This document shows, piece by piece, positions 1-7,664 of a DNA stretch of 12,367 nucleotides. Source of the stretch: Legionellales bacterium (GTDB lineage: Bacteria > Pseudomonadota > Gammaproteobacteria > PIVX01). Position 1 is the stretch's first letter, and each line of letters begins with the position of its first letter. The stretch lies in the NCBI GenBank assembly GCA_013215905.1, contig JABSQI010000027.1, forward strand, positions 1 through 12,367. Reading direction: 5' to 3'. The notes beneath the pieces were generated by a model. It did not search any database. It was not told the origin of the DNA and saw only the letters and a list, made by a program, of their open reading frames with translations. The position numbers were made by a program, and so were the translations under genes.

Positions 1-560
1 AGCTATATTTATAAGTCATTCCAGACTCCAACTGTAGTACCAACCATCTAGAGTAGCACTTTACCTTTTTAGTAAATAATGCAATATTATTACCAGCTAA
101 AAGTAAATTTGCTGGAATTTATGCTGGTGCTGACATAAAAATGAAAAGAAGAGATATTTCAATAGCTGCATCTGTTGACTATAACGCCCCTTTATTATTC
201 GTGGGGTATTACACTATTAATGGGTGAATAAAAAAGAAATTAGATGGCCAAGACATTATGCAAACAGATGGATGGCTTATAAGGTTTTGCCCTGGATATT
301 TTCATGCTATGGTAAACACAAAAATAATTGATGCATTTGGTTCAGCCTTTGCTTCAGTCTTGGGAGTAGAGTCAGAGCCATCAACTGGCGAGAAACCAGA
401 TTTAACATTTTTTTCATTAGATACGAGTATAATTAAGCAATATATGTGGAAAAATGGGTTTAATTTTAGATGGGGAATTTATTTATTACATATAACTGAT
501 TTTAGAAAACATTACGGAATTGCTCCAATGTTATCATTTGGTTTTGGAATGATCTTTTAG
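1..560 (+). pseudogene. Decayed gene, probably the C-terminal part of an outer-membrane beta-barrel protein
   Basis: One reading frame carries protein-like sequence across this stretch but is interrupted. It has TAA at 12-14, TAG at 54-56 and TGA at 225-227, and ends at TAG 558-560. The segment 57-224 reads as alternating polar and hydrophobic residues (for example KFAGIYAGADIKM, then DYNAPLLFVGYYTING). The same frame resumes right after the TGA and holds an open 100-codon piece from ATG 258. That piece ends with short strand-like segments and a terminal phenylalanine (SFGFGMIF), typical of proteins folded by the BAM complex. The family is not recognised and the barrel assignment is inference from residue pattern only. 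The single TGA could be a TGG change. The gene begins left of the window, and an additional frameshift near its visible start is possible. No signal peptide is visible because the N-terminus is missing. Confidence 0.45.
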
Positions 561-594
561 ATTTTTGATTCAAATTTTTAAAATTGTTAAATAT

Positions 595-622
595 TTGAAA
601 ATGGTCTATTCTTAAGTATCAT
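595..622 (+). promoter_or_regulatory. Possible sigma70-type promoter for the 350-residue orphan gene
   Basis: TTGAAA at 595-600 is followed after 16 bases by TATCAT at 617-622, about 20 bases before the ATG at 643. The match is fair, but such hexamers are common by chance in DNA this AT-rich. No clear Shine-Dalgarno sequence precedes the ATG, so the transcript would have a short, weak leader. Confidence 0.25.
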
Positions 623-642
623 ATTGTATATCTGCTAAAAGT

Positions 643-1695
643 ATGAAAAAAGCCGAATTAAACAAAAAATTATATTCTGAAGCATTAAAAATAGTTAAAT
701 TTCCTGAATTTGACCCAACAGCAATATCTAAAAATGAAAAAAAAATTCTGGAACTACTCAAACGTAAAATGATGGAGAAAGCTATAAATGATATTTATAG
801 AAATTGCGTAAAAGAATCTAATGATGAATATACATTTACTGAGATAAAAAATCTTGACGAAGCAACTAGAGCTATAATTAATCTTGAAACTTTAAAATTA
901 CAAAATTATCTGTGTCGTCAATTGCTAAAAAGTATAACCCCCAATGGCTGTAATATAGATAATGAGAAATATTATCTTGTAGATAAAAAATTTGCATATG
1001 GAATTTTAGACAATGTAACTACACATCTAAAAAAAACATATGACGAACTAGTAGAAACAAATAATAAATTTTTAGAAAATAGTTTTATTGATCACTCAAA
1101 AAGAGTACATGATTTAAATAAACTAACTAAAAAACAAATCCAATCTCTAAATATTTCTATCCCTGAAGTAGAATATGATCCTATTGCTTCATATAATCCA
1201 ATACCTTTAATTGTAGGAGCAGCCCTCAGTATTGTAGTTGGTGCCATATGTGTAGCTACAGGAGGTATAGGAGCAATAGTTCTTGGAGTTTGTCTTTTAG
1301 GGTTTGGAGTTGCAGGAGGCTTTGGAGCAATAAGAGAGATGCGCAAAAAATCAAAATATTTTGAAAAACAGGATGAATCTTACCTTGCACAGAAAGAATT
1401 AGATCAAAATTATAATAGCAATTATGATAATATGCGTCGATATACAGGGAAATTAGGAAATGAAATAAATAAGCAAAGCACAAAATTGCAAATTATTCAA
1501 AAATCAAAAAGAGGTATGACTAAAATGAAACAACTTTCAAAAAAAACAAATGAACATGAAAATGTTAAAACGATAAAGCATGAAGGGAGCTCTAAACTTA
1601 TAGACGATAGTATTGTTATAAAAGAAAATTCTCATGATAAGTCCGAAAATGATGAACAAAAAAATCTACAAAACTCTACATTTCATAAAATGTAG
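643..1695 (+). CDS. Unknown protein with helical flanks around a glycine-rich double membrane segment
   Basis: This is an intact 350-codon gene that I cannot assign to a family. Residues 1-170 are highly charged, Lys/Glu/Asn-rich and probably alpha-helical. Residues 187-230 are a long glycine/alanine/valine-rich hydrophobic stretch, interrupted near residue 205, which fits two closely spaced membrane helices forming a hairpin. After it come basic residues (REMRKKSK) and a polar helical tail to residue 290, then a low-complexity Lys/Asn/Ser tail. There is no signal peptide and no recognisable catalytic motif. This layout is seen in some secreted effectors of intracellular bacteria that insert in host membranes, but also in ordinary membrane proteins, so the effector idea is inference. 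The gene stands alone between two pseudogenes. That it is open while its neighbours are broken suggests recent arrival or retained function. Confidence 0.75.
   Translation: MKKAELNKKLYSEALKIVKFPEFDPTAISKNEKKILELLKRKMMEKAINDIYRNCVKESNDEYTFTEIKNLDEATRAIINLETLKLQNYLCRQLLKSITPNGCNIDNEKYYLVDKKFAYGILDNVTTHLKKTYDELVETNNKFLENSFIDHSKRVHDLNKLTKKQIQSLNISIPEVEYDPIASYNPIPLIVGAALSIVVGAICVATGGIGAIVLGVCLLGFGVAGGFGAIREMRKKSKYFEKQDESYLAQKELDQNYNSNYDNMRRYTGKLGNEINKQSTKLQIIQKSKRGMTKMKQLSKKTNEHENVKTIKHEGSSKLIDDSIVIKENSHDKSENDEQKNLQNSTFHKM
1676..1695 (+). repeat. Perfect inverted repeat over the stop codon of the orphan gene
   Basis: CTACATTT (1676-1683) pairs exactly with AAATGTAG (1688-1695) across a four-base loop, and the right arm contains the TAG stop of the preceding gene. 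No run of T follows, so it does not look like a standard intrinsic terminator. It may form a weak hairpin at the mRNA end. Confidence 0.5.
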
Positions 1696-1745
1696 TAATT
1701 ACGGCACAGATGATAAAAAATCTACAACATTCCTCACAAGAAAAG

Positions 1746-1758
1746 GCCACTTCGTGGC
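1746..1758 (+). repeat. Short GC-rich hairpin (GCCAC-TTC-GTGGC)
   Basis: A perfect 5-base stem with a 3-base loop stands out in the AT-rich gap between the orphan gene and the IS91 remnant. No T-run follows on the plus strand. IS91-type elements carry small hairpins near their ends, so it could belong to the left end of the decayed element, but this is inference and the element boundary cannot be placed. Confidence 0.35.
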
Positions 1759-1846
1759 AACTTGGCGACCAATCATCCTTCTATGGCACAATAATAGACA
1801 GATTTGTTATCATATAATACATTTATTGCGCTAATAAAGTATAATT

Positions 1847-3074
1847 ATGTCTCTTTATGAGTTAATAATTATTATCTTGGAACATAAATAGACCATAAAA
1901 CAGATACTTACACATGACGAAGCTTGATGAACATTCTATGAGAAACATCAACACAGAATCATACTTCCTATCATTATCGCTGTTGTAAAATTTCTTAGCT
2001 GCAAAATATTATCAGAGGAGTACAGGATTTTTCTTGTACTAATCAATCTTGCTATTATGTTAAACGGATGTGTTTTACCTTCAAATCCAAAGCTTGTTCT
2101 TCATGTGGTAAGAAAGCAACGAGTATTTGGTTAAATAAGTAAATCAATACCCTTCTACGAACTCCTTTTCAACATATTACTTTTACCATGACTGATATCT
2201 ATGGGATTTCTTTTGGTACAACCGATATCTTCTTAATCTTATTGCTTTACTTGCTGTTGACTGTATCAAAAGAATTGCCAAAAAGAAAAATGTTATTCCT
2301 GGGAGCTTTATTTCTATCTATACCTTTGGACGTGACCTTTAACGTAATATTCACATTCATTTATTCGTTACTTTGGGTGGTTTATCTGATGATAATACTA
2401 GATGGATTAAATTATTCTTCAATAGAGAATATCTTATGAAGCAATGGCGATATAATATCATCAACCTTTTTAGAAATGAATTTAATCGAGGTCATCTTAT
2501 TGTTCCTAGTAAAATATCTCAATCTCTTTATCATGCTTTTACTTTTAACAACTTCCTTGACCAACAATACCAGAAATACTGGCATGTCCATTGTGCTAAA
2601 CCTTCTAACTCTTATAAGAAAGACCTTAAATATCTTAGTAGATGTATTAAAAGACCGCCTATTGATGAGTCTAGACTTAAACACTATGATGGCAACTATG
2701 TTGCTTTTAAATATCTTGACCATAAAACTAAACTTTTTAGACATTTTAAACTTACAACAGAAGACTTCATTGCCAAATTCATTTCTCATATTCACGATGT
2801 TAACTTTAGAACTATTAGATATTATGGCTTCTTATCTAATAGATTAATATCTGATTTATTACCTAAAGTTAAAGATATTATTGGCCAACATGACGATAAA
2901 CAATTAGCTCTACCTGGTTTCCAGAAACTCATGATTGATGAATTTAATGTTGCCCCTCTCAAGTGTCTCTTCTGCGGATGTCAGTTAGTTCTCAACAGTA
3001 TTAGATTTGGTATCACCAATGCTAAGAAACTTTTATCTTTTCATCGGGAGTTAGCTTTACTTAAAAATATCTAA
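1847..3074 (+). pseudogene. Decayed IS91-family transposase (HUH/Y2 rolling-circle type)
   Basis: Translation pieces from different frames line up into one IS91-like transposase. A possible start ATG is at 1847. The N-terminal part around 1931-2002 reads TFYEKHQHRI through to KFLSCK, in a frame broken by TAG 1889 and TGA 1925 and 1928. A shift near 2003 leads to the zinc-finger region (SCTN, CYYVKR, KSKACSSCGKK, with one expected Cys replaced by Phe) up to TAA 2140 and on to about 2202. A one-base loss near 2202 leads to the third frame, with TFGRDL, TAA at 2340-2342, then the HUH segment NIHIHLFVTLGGL. The rest, to 3074, is open: YWHVHCAKPS, CIKRPPI, YLDHKTK and RYYGFLSNR are strongly IS91-like. 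With at least four in-frame stops and two frameshifts it cannot make a full transposase. A 233-codon open piece from ATG 2373 begins after the HUH residues. Confidence 0.88.
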
Positions 3075-3110
3075 TTTTATTTAGCGGGCTCAGTACGCCT
3101 ATTTTTTGAA
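1847..3110 (+). mobile_element. Remnant of an IS91-family insertion sequence, ends not defined
   Basis: The element is recognised from its decayed transposase. IS91 elements have no terminal inverted repeats and make no target duplication, so the edges cannot be read directly. The left boundary probably lies in 1700-1846 and the right one in 3075-3200. The span given covers the transposase and a short downstream piece only. Confidence 0.55.
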
Positions 3111-3220
3111 TTTTGCCGATTTTTGATTAAATATTTTGCTGTTTTTAAAATGATTTTCAATCTATAGTTCATTGTTCATTACTATAATTTGAGTGATGAT
3201 CATATGAATATACCTGATAG

Positions 3221-3499
3221 GTGGTTTTGAAATTCCTTAATACTAAATATTTGTGGATCATAGATTTGATCGAAGATTACGGCGCGCAACTAGGAAAACC
3301 ATATGCTGATGTAATAGGAGATGGTTTGTTTGAAATTAGAGTTAAAGGAAAAGAATGAATAGCAAGAGCATTTTTTTGTTATGCTAAGAATGCAGAAATA
3401 ATAGTGTTACATTCTTTCATTAAAAAAACTCAAAAACCTCCTAAAAATGAATTAGAAATAGCAAAGAAGCGCTTAAAAGAGGTAGAACAAAATGAGTAA
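3221..3499 (+). pseudogene. Decayed RelE/HigB-type toxin (Gp49-like, type II toxin-antitoxin)
   Basis: The frame from 3221, just after TAG 3218-3220, reads IDLIEDYGAQLGKPYADVIG, then GDGLFEIRVKGKE, a TGA stop at 3356-3358, then IARAFFCYAKNAEIIVLHSF and IKKTQKPPKNELEIAKKRL up to TAA 3497-3499. This is the conserved body of the phage-derived HigB/Gp49 branch of the RelE/ParE family, which cleave mRNA at the ribosome. The family usually has about 100-115 residues with an N-terminal strand and helix. Here the first 20-30 residues are missing or shifted and the internal stop splits the core, so no active toxin is expected. The stop is one substitution from GGA, which would give the EGIAR commonly seen at this spot. 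An antitoxin stub overlaps its end. Confidence 0.82.
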
Positions 3500-3569
3500 G
3501 AAGATATTAAGTCATGACAAAAGGAGTTTATTTACCCTGCGCAGCGGCTCCAAGTTCCCAAATAGGTAA
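3492..3569 (+). pseudogene. Stub of the cognate antitoxin gene, truncated into the end of mshG
   Basis: An ATG at 3492 overlaps the toxin stop, the usual toxin-first HigBA arrangement. The frame reads MSKKILSHDKRSLF and then continues through sequence complementary to the mshG 3' end to TAA 3567-3569, 25 codons in all. The helix-turn-helix domain expected of a HigA-type antitoxin is absent. The start resembles the beginning of such antitoxins only loosely, so the identity rests mainly on position and overlap. Confidence 0.45.
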
Positions 3570-4760
3570 GAACACTCCTAAAGCTAGAAATAACACCATC
3601 ACACCTATAAATACAAGCAGGACAGGCTCTATGATATCTCCAATTCTATCTATTTCATAATCTACTTCACGCTCGTAGTACAAGGCAATCTCTTCCATCA
3701 TACGATCTAGCTCTCCAGAGTCTTCGCCTACAACTATCATCTGCAGAGCAATACGTGGAAACAAACCAACATCTTTGGAACTTGCCCCAAGAGACTCACC
3801 AGATTCCATTTTCTCTTTTATTTTATTAATTGATTTTTTAAAATGAGTATTACCAATAGAATTAGCAATCATATCAATCCCTTCATTAAGTGGTACACCA
3901 GTCTTTAATATCATCACCATGGTACGTGCAAATCTAGCTAATAATATTTTCTCTAAGACAGGTCCAACAGCTGGAATTTTCAACTGGAGACGATCAAATA
4001 TCTGCCTGCCATAATTTTTAGATATAAAATATCTAAAACTAAATATAGTAACAATCAATACTCCTAGTAAGGTTCCCCAATTAGCCAACATAAAATCCGA
4101 AAAAGCTATTAAAATTTTCGTAAAGATTGGTAAATCTGCACTAAAAGATTTAAATAATTTAGCAAAAGCAGGAACAACAAATATATTAACAATTACTATT
4201 GCAATAGATATTGCAACCACAACTATTATTGGATATCGCATAACTTTCTTCAATCTTGCTACTGTTTCTAGCTCTAAACTAATATACTCTCCAACTCTTT
4301 CAAAAGCTTCTTCAAGTCTACCTGTTTGTTCGCCAACACCAATTATATGTCTTAATATTGGTGGGAATATATTAGGAAATTGTTTAAATACTACAGAGAT
4401 ACTTTGACCACCAGCAACATCATCACACATCTTGAAAAGGGTACGTCTTAGGGTTGAATTTTTAGTAGATTCTGCAAGCCTCTTCAGAGCATTAGTAACT
4501 GGGATCCCTGATTTTAGCATTGTATACATTTGTCGACAAAACAAATGTAAATCTTTAGGGTAAACTTTTGGATCTGTTAATTCGAGATTTAATTTATTTC
4601 TCCATCCTGAAGAACTAGATACAATATCAATAGTAACTGGAATTAAGTTTTGATCTCTGAGTCTTTTAGCAACTAAAATTCTCTCAGTAATATCCGTGAA
4701 CTCACCATTAACTAGTTCTCCCTTTTGATTTCTAGCAATATAAATTGCTTTTTTTGCCAT
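3528..4760 (-). CDS. mshG: MSHA pilus inner-membrane platform protein MshG (GspF/PilC family)
   Basis: A polytopic inner-membrane protein that forms the core of the pilus assembly platform and is thought to pass the motion of the ATPase MshE to the growing pilus. Length (410 residues) is normal for the family. Two copies of the T2SF/GspF domain are visible, at about 68-190 (LHLFCRQMYTMLKSGIPV) and 270-392 (LARFARTMVMILKTGVPL). Each has the family's GExTG/GExSG loop: VGEQTGRLEEAF near 142 and VGEDSGELDRMM near 344. Membrane segments are at about 173-198, 215-245 and 375-400. The start lies 4 bases after the mshE stop, with AGG about 12 bases upstream of the ATG. It is the last msh gene present. 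Its stop codon lies at the junction with the degenerate toxin-antitoxin region, but the C-terminus looks complete. Confidence 0.93.
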   Translation of the reverse strand: MAKKAIYIARNQKGELVNGEFTDITERILVAKRLRDQNLIPVTIDIVSSSSGWRNKLNLELTDPKVYPKDLHLFCRQMYTMLKSGIPVTNALKRLAESTKNSTLRRTLFKMCDDVAGGQSISVVFKQFPNIFPPILRHIIGVGEQTGRLEEAFERVGEYISLELETVARLKKVMRYPIIVVVAISIAIVIVNIFVVPAFAKLFKSFSADLPIFTKILIAFSDFMLANWGTLLGVLIVTIFSFRYFISKNYGRQIFDRLQLKIPAVGPVLEKILLARFARTMVMILKTGVPLNEGIDMIANSIGNTHFKKSINKIKEKMESGESLGASSKDVGLFPRIALQMIVVGEDSGELDRMMEEIALYYEREVDYEIDRIGDIIEPVLLVFIGVMVLFLALGVFLPIWELGAAAQGK

Positions 4761-4764
4761 GATT

Positions 4765-6465
4765 TTATTTTACCTGATCTGTTAGTTGTCCTAATACTCT
4801 TTTTGCTTCCTCTATAGTAGTAATACCTTGCAAAGCTAAATTTAATGCAGCAGAACCAAGTGAAATATAGTCTTTTTTATTTTTAACTGCTTCATAGTAT
4901 TCATTAGAGTTATTACTATTTAATGCTTTATTCATGTTTTCATCTAAAATTAATAACTCAAAAACTCCTATCCTGCCTAGATATCCAGTACCATTGCAAT
5001 GCGAACAACCATTACCTTTTTTAAAATTGTTTGTATATCCTTTATCAGCAAAAATTTTATCTAACCAAACTTTCTCTCGATCTGAAATGTTATATTCTGC
5101 TGTACATTTGTTACAAACTTTTTTCACTAATCTTTGAGCCAAAACAGCTGTTAATGAAGTAGCAACTAAAAAACTATCGACCCCCATACTTACTAATCTT
5201 AAAGGACTAGAGGCGGCATCATTTGTATGAAGAGTTGCTAATACTAAATGTCCTGTCATTGAAGCTCTAAGAGCTATATTTGTGCTTTCTTCATCACGAA
5301 TTTCTCCAACCATTATAATATCTGGATCATGACGCAATGCAGAATGAAGCACTCTAGTAAACGTTAGCCCAACTTTTTCATGAATTTGGACTTGATTTAT
5401 TCTAGGCAAATGATATTCAATAGGATCTTCAACTGTAATAATTTTTTTCTCTTTTACGTTAATATTTTTTAATACACTGTAGAGCGTTGTAGTTTTCCCA
5501 CTTCCTGTGGGCCCTGTAACTAACACCATGCCATATGGTTGCTGAACAATTTTTTCTAAATTTTCTTGTATTCCACCTACTATACCTAATTCTTCATAAC
5601 TTAAAATACCTTTTGATTGATTTAAGATCCGCATCACGACAGTTTCACCATAATGAGTCGGTAATGTAGATAATCTTACATCGATACTTTGATCTTTTAC
5701 TTTAATATTGAATCTTCCATCTTGTGGTACTCTTTTTTCAGCAATATTAAGCCCGGCCATCAGTTTCAATCTTAAGGTCAATGAATTAGCAATTTTTTTC
5801 TCATTCATCAAAGTTTCCTGAAGATCACCATCAATTCTTAATCTTATTCTAAGAATAGACTCATCAGGTTCAATATGAATATCAGATGCATTCATATGTA
5901 CCGCATCAGAAAATAATGATTTAAGTAATTTTACTACTGGCGCATCCTCTGCTCCAACATCAACACTATAATCATCTATTTCAACTCCTCGAGATTTTAT
6001 TTCATCAGACAATTCCTCAGCAAACCCCGTTATTTCTTCTCTGTGCCTATATACTAAATCTATAGAATCAGAAAGATCATCAGCAACAGCCAATACTAAT
6101 TTTATCGGTTTATCAAGCTTTGTTGTAATCTCATCATAAGAAAAGATATCTGTTGGATCAGACATAGCTACCAAATAGTAATTTGGTTCTTCTTTTAAAA
6201 CCATAGCTTGGTATTTTCTGGCAAAATTTTCTGGAAGCTTTAAAGTATCTTCCTCATTAAATTCAAAAGATCTAACATCAACAAAATCAATATTAAGTTG
6301 TTTTGATAATGTTCTAGCTAATTGATATTTATCAATATCTCCTTGAGAAAGTAAAATTTCTCCTATTTTTGACCCTTGTTGTTTTTGCACTTCAAGAGCT
6401 TGAGATAGTTGTTCTTGTGTAATTAATTCATCTTCTAATAACAGCTCACCAATCTTTTTTCTCAT
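4765..6465 (-). CDS. mshE: MSHA pilus assembly ATPase MshE (GspE/PilB family) with MshEN domain
   Basis: A hexameric cytoplasmic ATPase that powers pilus extension by acting on MshG. The N-terminus is an MshEN c-di-GMP-binding domain with two tandem 24-residue motifs, residues 4-27 (KIGELL...ALEVQ) and 33-56 (KIGEILL...LSKQ), separated by the canonical five residues. Both begin with Lys where the consensus has Arg, and the first has Glu13 where Gly is expected. The ATPase core has Walker A GPTGSGKT at 318-325, the VEDPIE Asp-box region at 345-350, the Walker B region IIMVGEIRDEE at 383-393 and the His box HLVLATLHTND at 406-416. Four cysteines, two CxxC pairs at 451/454 and 487/490, form the zinc site of this branch. 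Length 566 is normal. The start fits because the first motif begins at residue 4. It follows mshN by 17 bases. Confidence 0.95.
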   Translation of the reverse strand: MRKKIGELLLEDELITQEQLSQALEVQKQQGSKIGEILLSQGDIDKYQLARTLSKQLNIDFVDVRSFEFNEEDTLKLPENFARKYQAMVLKEEPNYYLVAMSDPTDIFSYDEITTKLDKPIKLVLAVADDLSDSIDLVYRHREEITGFAEELSDEIKSRGVEIDDYSVDVGAEDAPVVKLLKSLFSDAVHMNASDIHIEPDESILRIRLRIDGDLQETLMNEKKIANSLTLRLKLMAGLNIAEKRVPQDGRFNIKVKDQSIDVRLSTLPTHYGETVVMRILNQSKGILSYEELGIVGGIQENLEKIVQQPYGMVLVTGPTGSGKTTTLYSVLKNINVKEKKIITVEDPIEYHLPRINQVQIHEKVGLTFTRVLHSALRHDPDIIMVGEIRDEESTNIALRASMTGHLVLATLHTNDAASSPLRLVSMGVDSFLVATSLTAVLAQRLVKKVCNKCTAEYNISDREKVWLDKIFADKGYTNNFKKGNGCSHCNGTGYLGRIGVFELLILDENMNKALNSNNSNEYYEAVKNKKDYISLGSAALNLALQGITTIEEAKRVLGQLTDQVK

Positions 6466-6482
6466 GATATTTTATTCTCGTG

Positions 6483-7664
6483 CTAATCCAGCTCATAAAT
6501 TCTAGATTCTACGTAATTTTGTAATTCAATATCTAAACCACCAACATCCAAGGCTTTATTAAATGCAGTTAAAGCTTGCCTTTCACTGCCAATTGAATCA
6601 TATGAGACTCCAAGTCCAGCCCACCATTCTCCTTCATGAGGATAAAGTTTTAATAAACTTGCATATAGTTTAATGGCTTTTTTATGATCCCCTAGCTTTT
6701 GTCTAACGGCGGCTATAAAAGCATAATAATCTCCATCTACAGTTATGTCTGGAAGTTGTGATAATAGTGTTTCTAACGCAGCTTGTGGCTGGTTATTTCC
6801 TAATAATAATTTTGCTTTAATTTTTTTATATATCAACATATTAGGTGCAAGATAAATGCCTTTTTCTAGAGCAATCTCAGCATCTTGTCTCCTGCCTAAT
6901 TCTAACGCTGACAAGATAAACATTTTTCTAGCTAGATGGTTATCTTGACGAAAACTGATAGCCCTTTTAGCGTTTAAATATGCTTTAGTGATATTACCTT
7001 CATTAGCAAAATCCAGTGCTTTTTGATAATACTCTTTAGACAACTCACTAGGAGTTTTTTGATTTTTAAGTTTTTTCACTTCTAAAGATTTTTTCTTGCT
7101 TTCATCATCAGTTTCATCTTTACTAAATAATTTTATAGCGAGCTTTGTAGAATTTTCATCTGTAAACGCAATTTCTGTAACGCTTGTTTTAGGTAATAAA
7201 TCAAAAGTCAATAATAGATCGTCTTCATCAACAGTTTTTACAATTAAATTAGACGCAGCTTGTGAAGAAATATCGCTTTTGAAATTCTGCCCTCTTATTG
7301 TATTATAGAGAGTCACTTTATATGTCCTTCCGTCTGTACTTCTAGTAGCCCCAAATTTTGTTTGGGCAGATAACTCTAGCATTATAATTGTAAATTTATC
7401 TTGTTCTAATACAAGCATGTTATTCAGACTACGACTAGGTTCTGCTGATTTTTGACCAACAAACCGTATTGAAGAATTTATAGGTAATTTCTTAACAACA
7501 TCATCCATGGCTTTTTGTTTAGAATATTTTTCTTTCCCTCCTGAAGATAACAAAAAATATGCAATAACACATAGTAGTATTGAAAATATGAAAAGCCATT
7601 TTTTCTTATTTATATTTGTGGTATTTTTTACAATTGTTTTTTTTTCTTTATCTAATTTACTCAT
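6483..7664 (-). CDS. mshN: MSHA biogenesis protein MshN-like, TPR repeat membrane protein
   Basis: A membrane-anchored protein, expected in the periplasm, probably supporting secretin or platform assembly; its precise role is not well known even in Vibrio. Residues 1-22 are basic, 23-41 are one membrane helix, and the rest should be periplasmic. Residues about 75-190 form a strand-rich domain (LVLEQDKFTIIMLELSA, YKVTLYNT, DLLLTFDLLP) that resembles AMIN-type domains; this comparison is inference. Residues about 208-380 are tetratricopeptide repeats, for example YYQKALDFANEGNITKAYLN and WWAGLGVSYDSIGSERQALT. The gene is named from its position between mshL and mshE and from the TM-plus-TPR layout; the sequence itself is less conserved than MshE or MshG. 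It starts 14 bases after the mshL stop, with only a weak GGA ribosome site. Confidence 0.78.
   Translation of the reverse strand: MSKLDKEKKTIVKNTTNINKKKWLFIFSILLCVIAYFLLSSGGKEKYSKQKAMDDVVKKLPINSSIRFVGQKSAEPSRSLNNMLVLEQDKFTIIMLELSAQTKFGATRSTDGRTYKVTLYNTIRGQNFKSDISSQAASNLIVKTVDEDDLLLTFDLLPKTSVTEIAFTDENSTKLAIKLFSKDETDDESKKKSLEVKKLKNQKTPSELSKEYYQKALDFANEGNITKAYLNAKRAISFRQDNHLARKMFILSALELGRRQDAEIALEKGIYLAPNMLIYKKIKAKLLLGNNQPQAALETLLSQLPDITVDGDYYAFIAAVRQKLGDHKKAIKLYASLLKLYPHEGEWWAGLGVSYDSIGSERQALTAFNKALDVGGLDIELQNYVESRIYELD

Noticed and set aside
225..227. TGA read-through or recoding (Trp or selenocysteine) in the left-end gene
   Set aside because: Additional TAA and TAG stops in the same frame and the surrounding pseudogenes make simple decay more likely.
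1634..1834. 66-codon open frame overlapping the end of the orphan gene
   Set aside because: It overlaps the orphan gene in another frame, covers the hairpin and repeats, and has no protein-like signature.
2188..2439. Leucine-rich 83-codon open frame resembling a small membrane protein
   Set aside because: It is the transposase frame upstream of the 2202 shift running on in the wrong frame; the transposase pattern continues in the neighbouring frame.
2412..2795. Open frame on the minus strand across the IS91 remnant
   Set aside because: The plus strand has clear IS91 transposase similarity here; the minus-strand translation has no recognisable pattern.
3085..3102. GCGGGCTCAGTACGCC considered as a terminator or IS91 end hairpin
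   Set aside because: The arms pair poorly; the following T-run is suggestive but the stem is too weak to support a call.
3167..3181. Paired GTTCATT units after the transposase, considered as an IS91 target mark
   Set aside because: IS91 prefers GAAC/CAAG-type four-base targets, but such short words are frequent in this DNA and the element end is not defined.
3400..3527. Search for an intrinsic terminator of the msh operon on the minus strand
   Set aside because: There are T-rich stretches on the minus strand near 3420-3450 but no stable stem before them.
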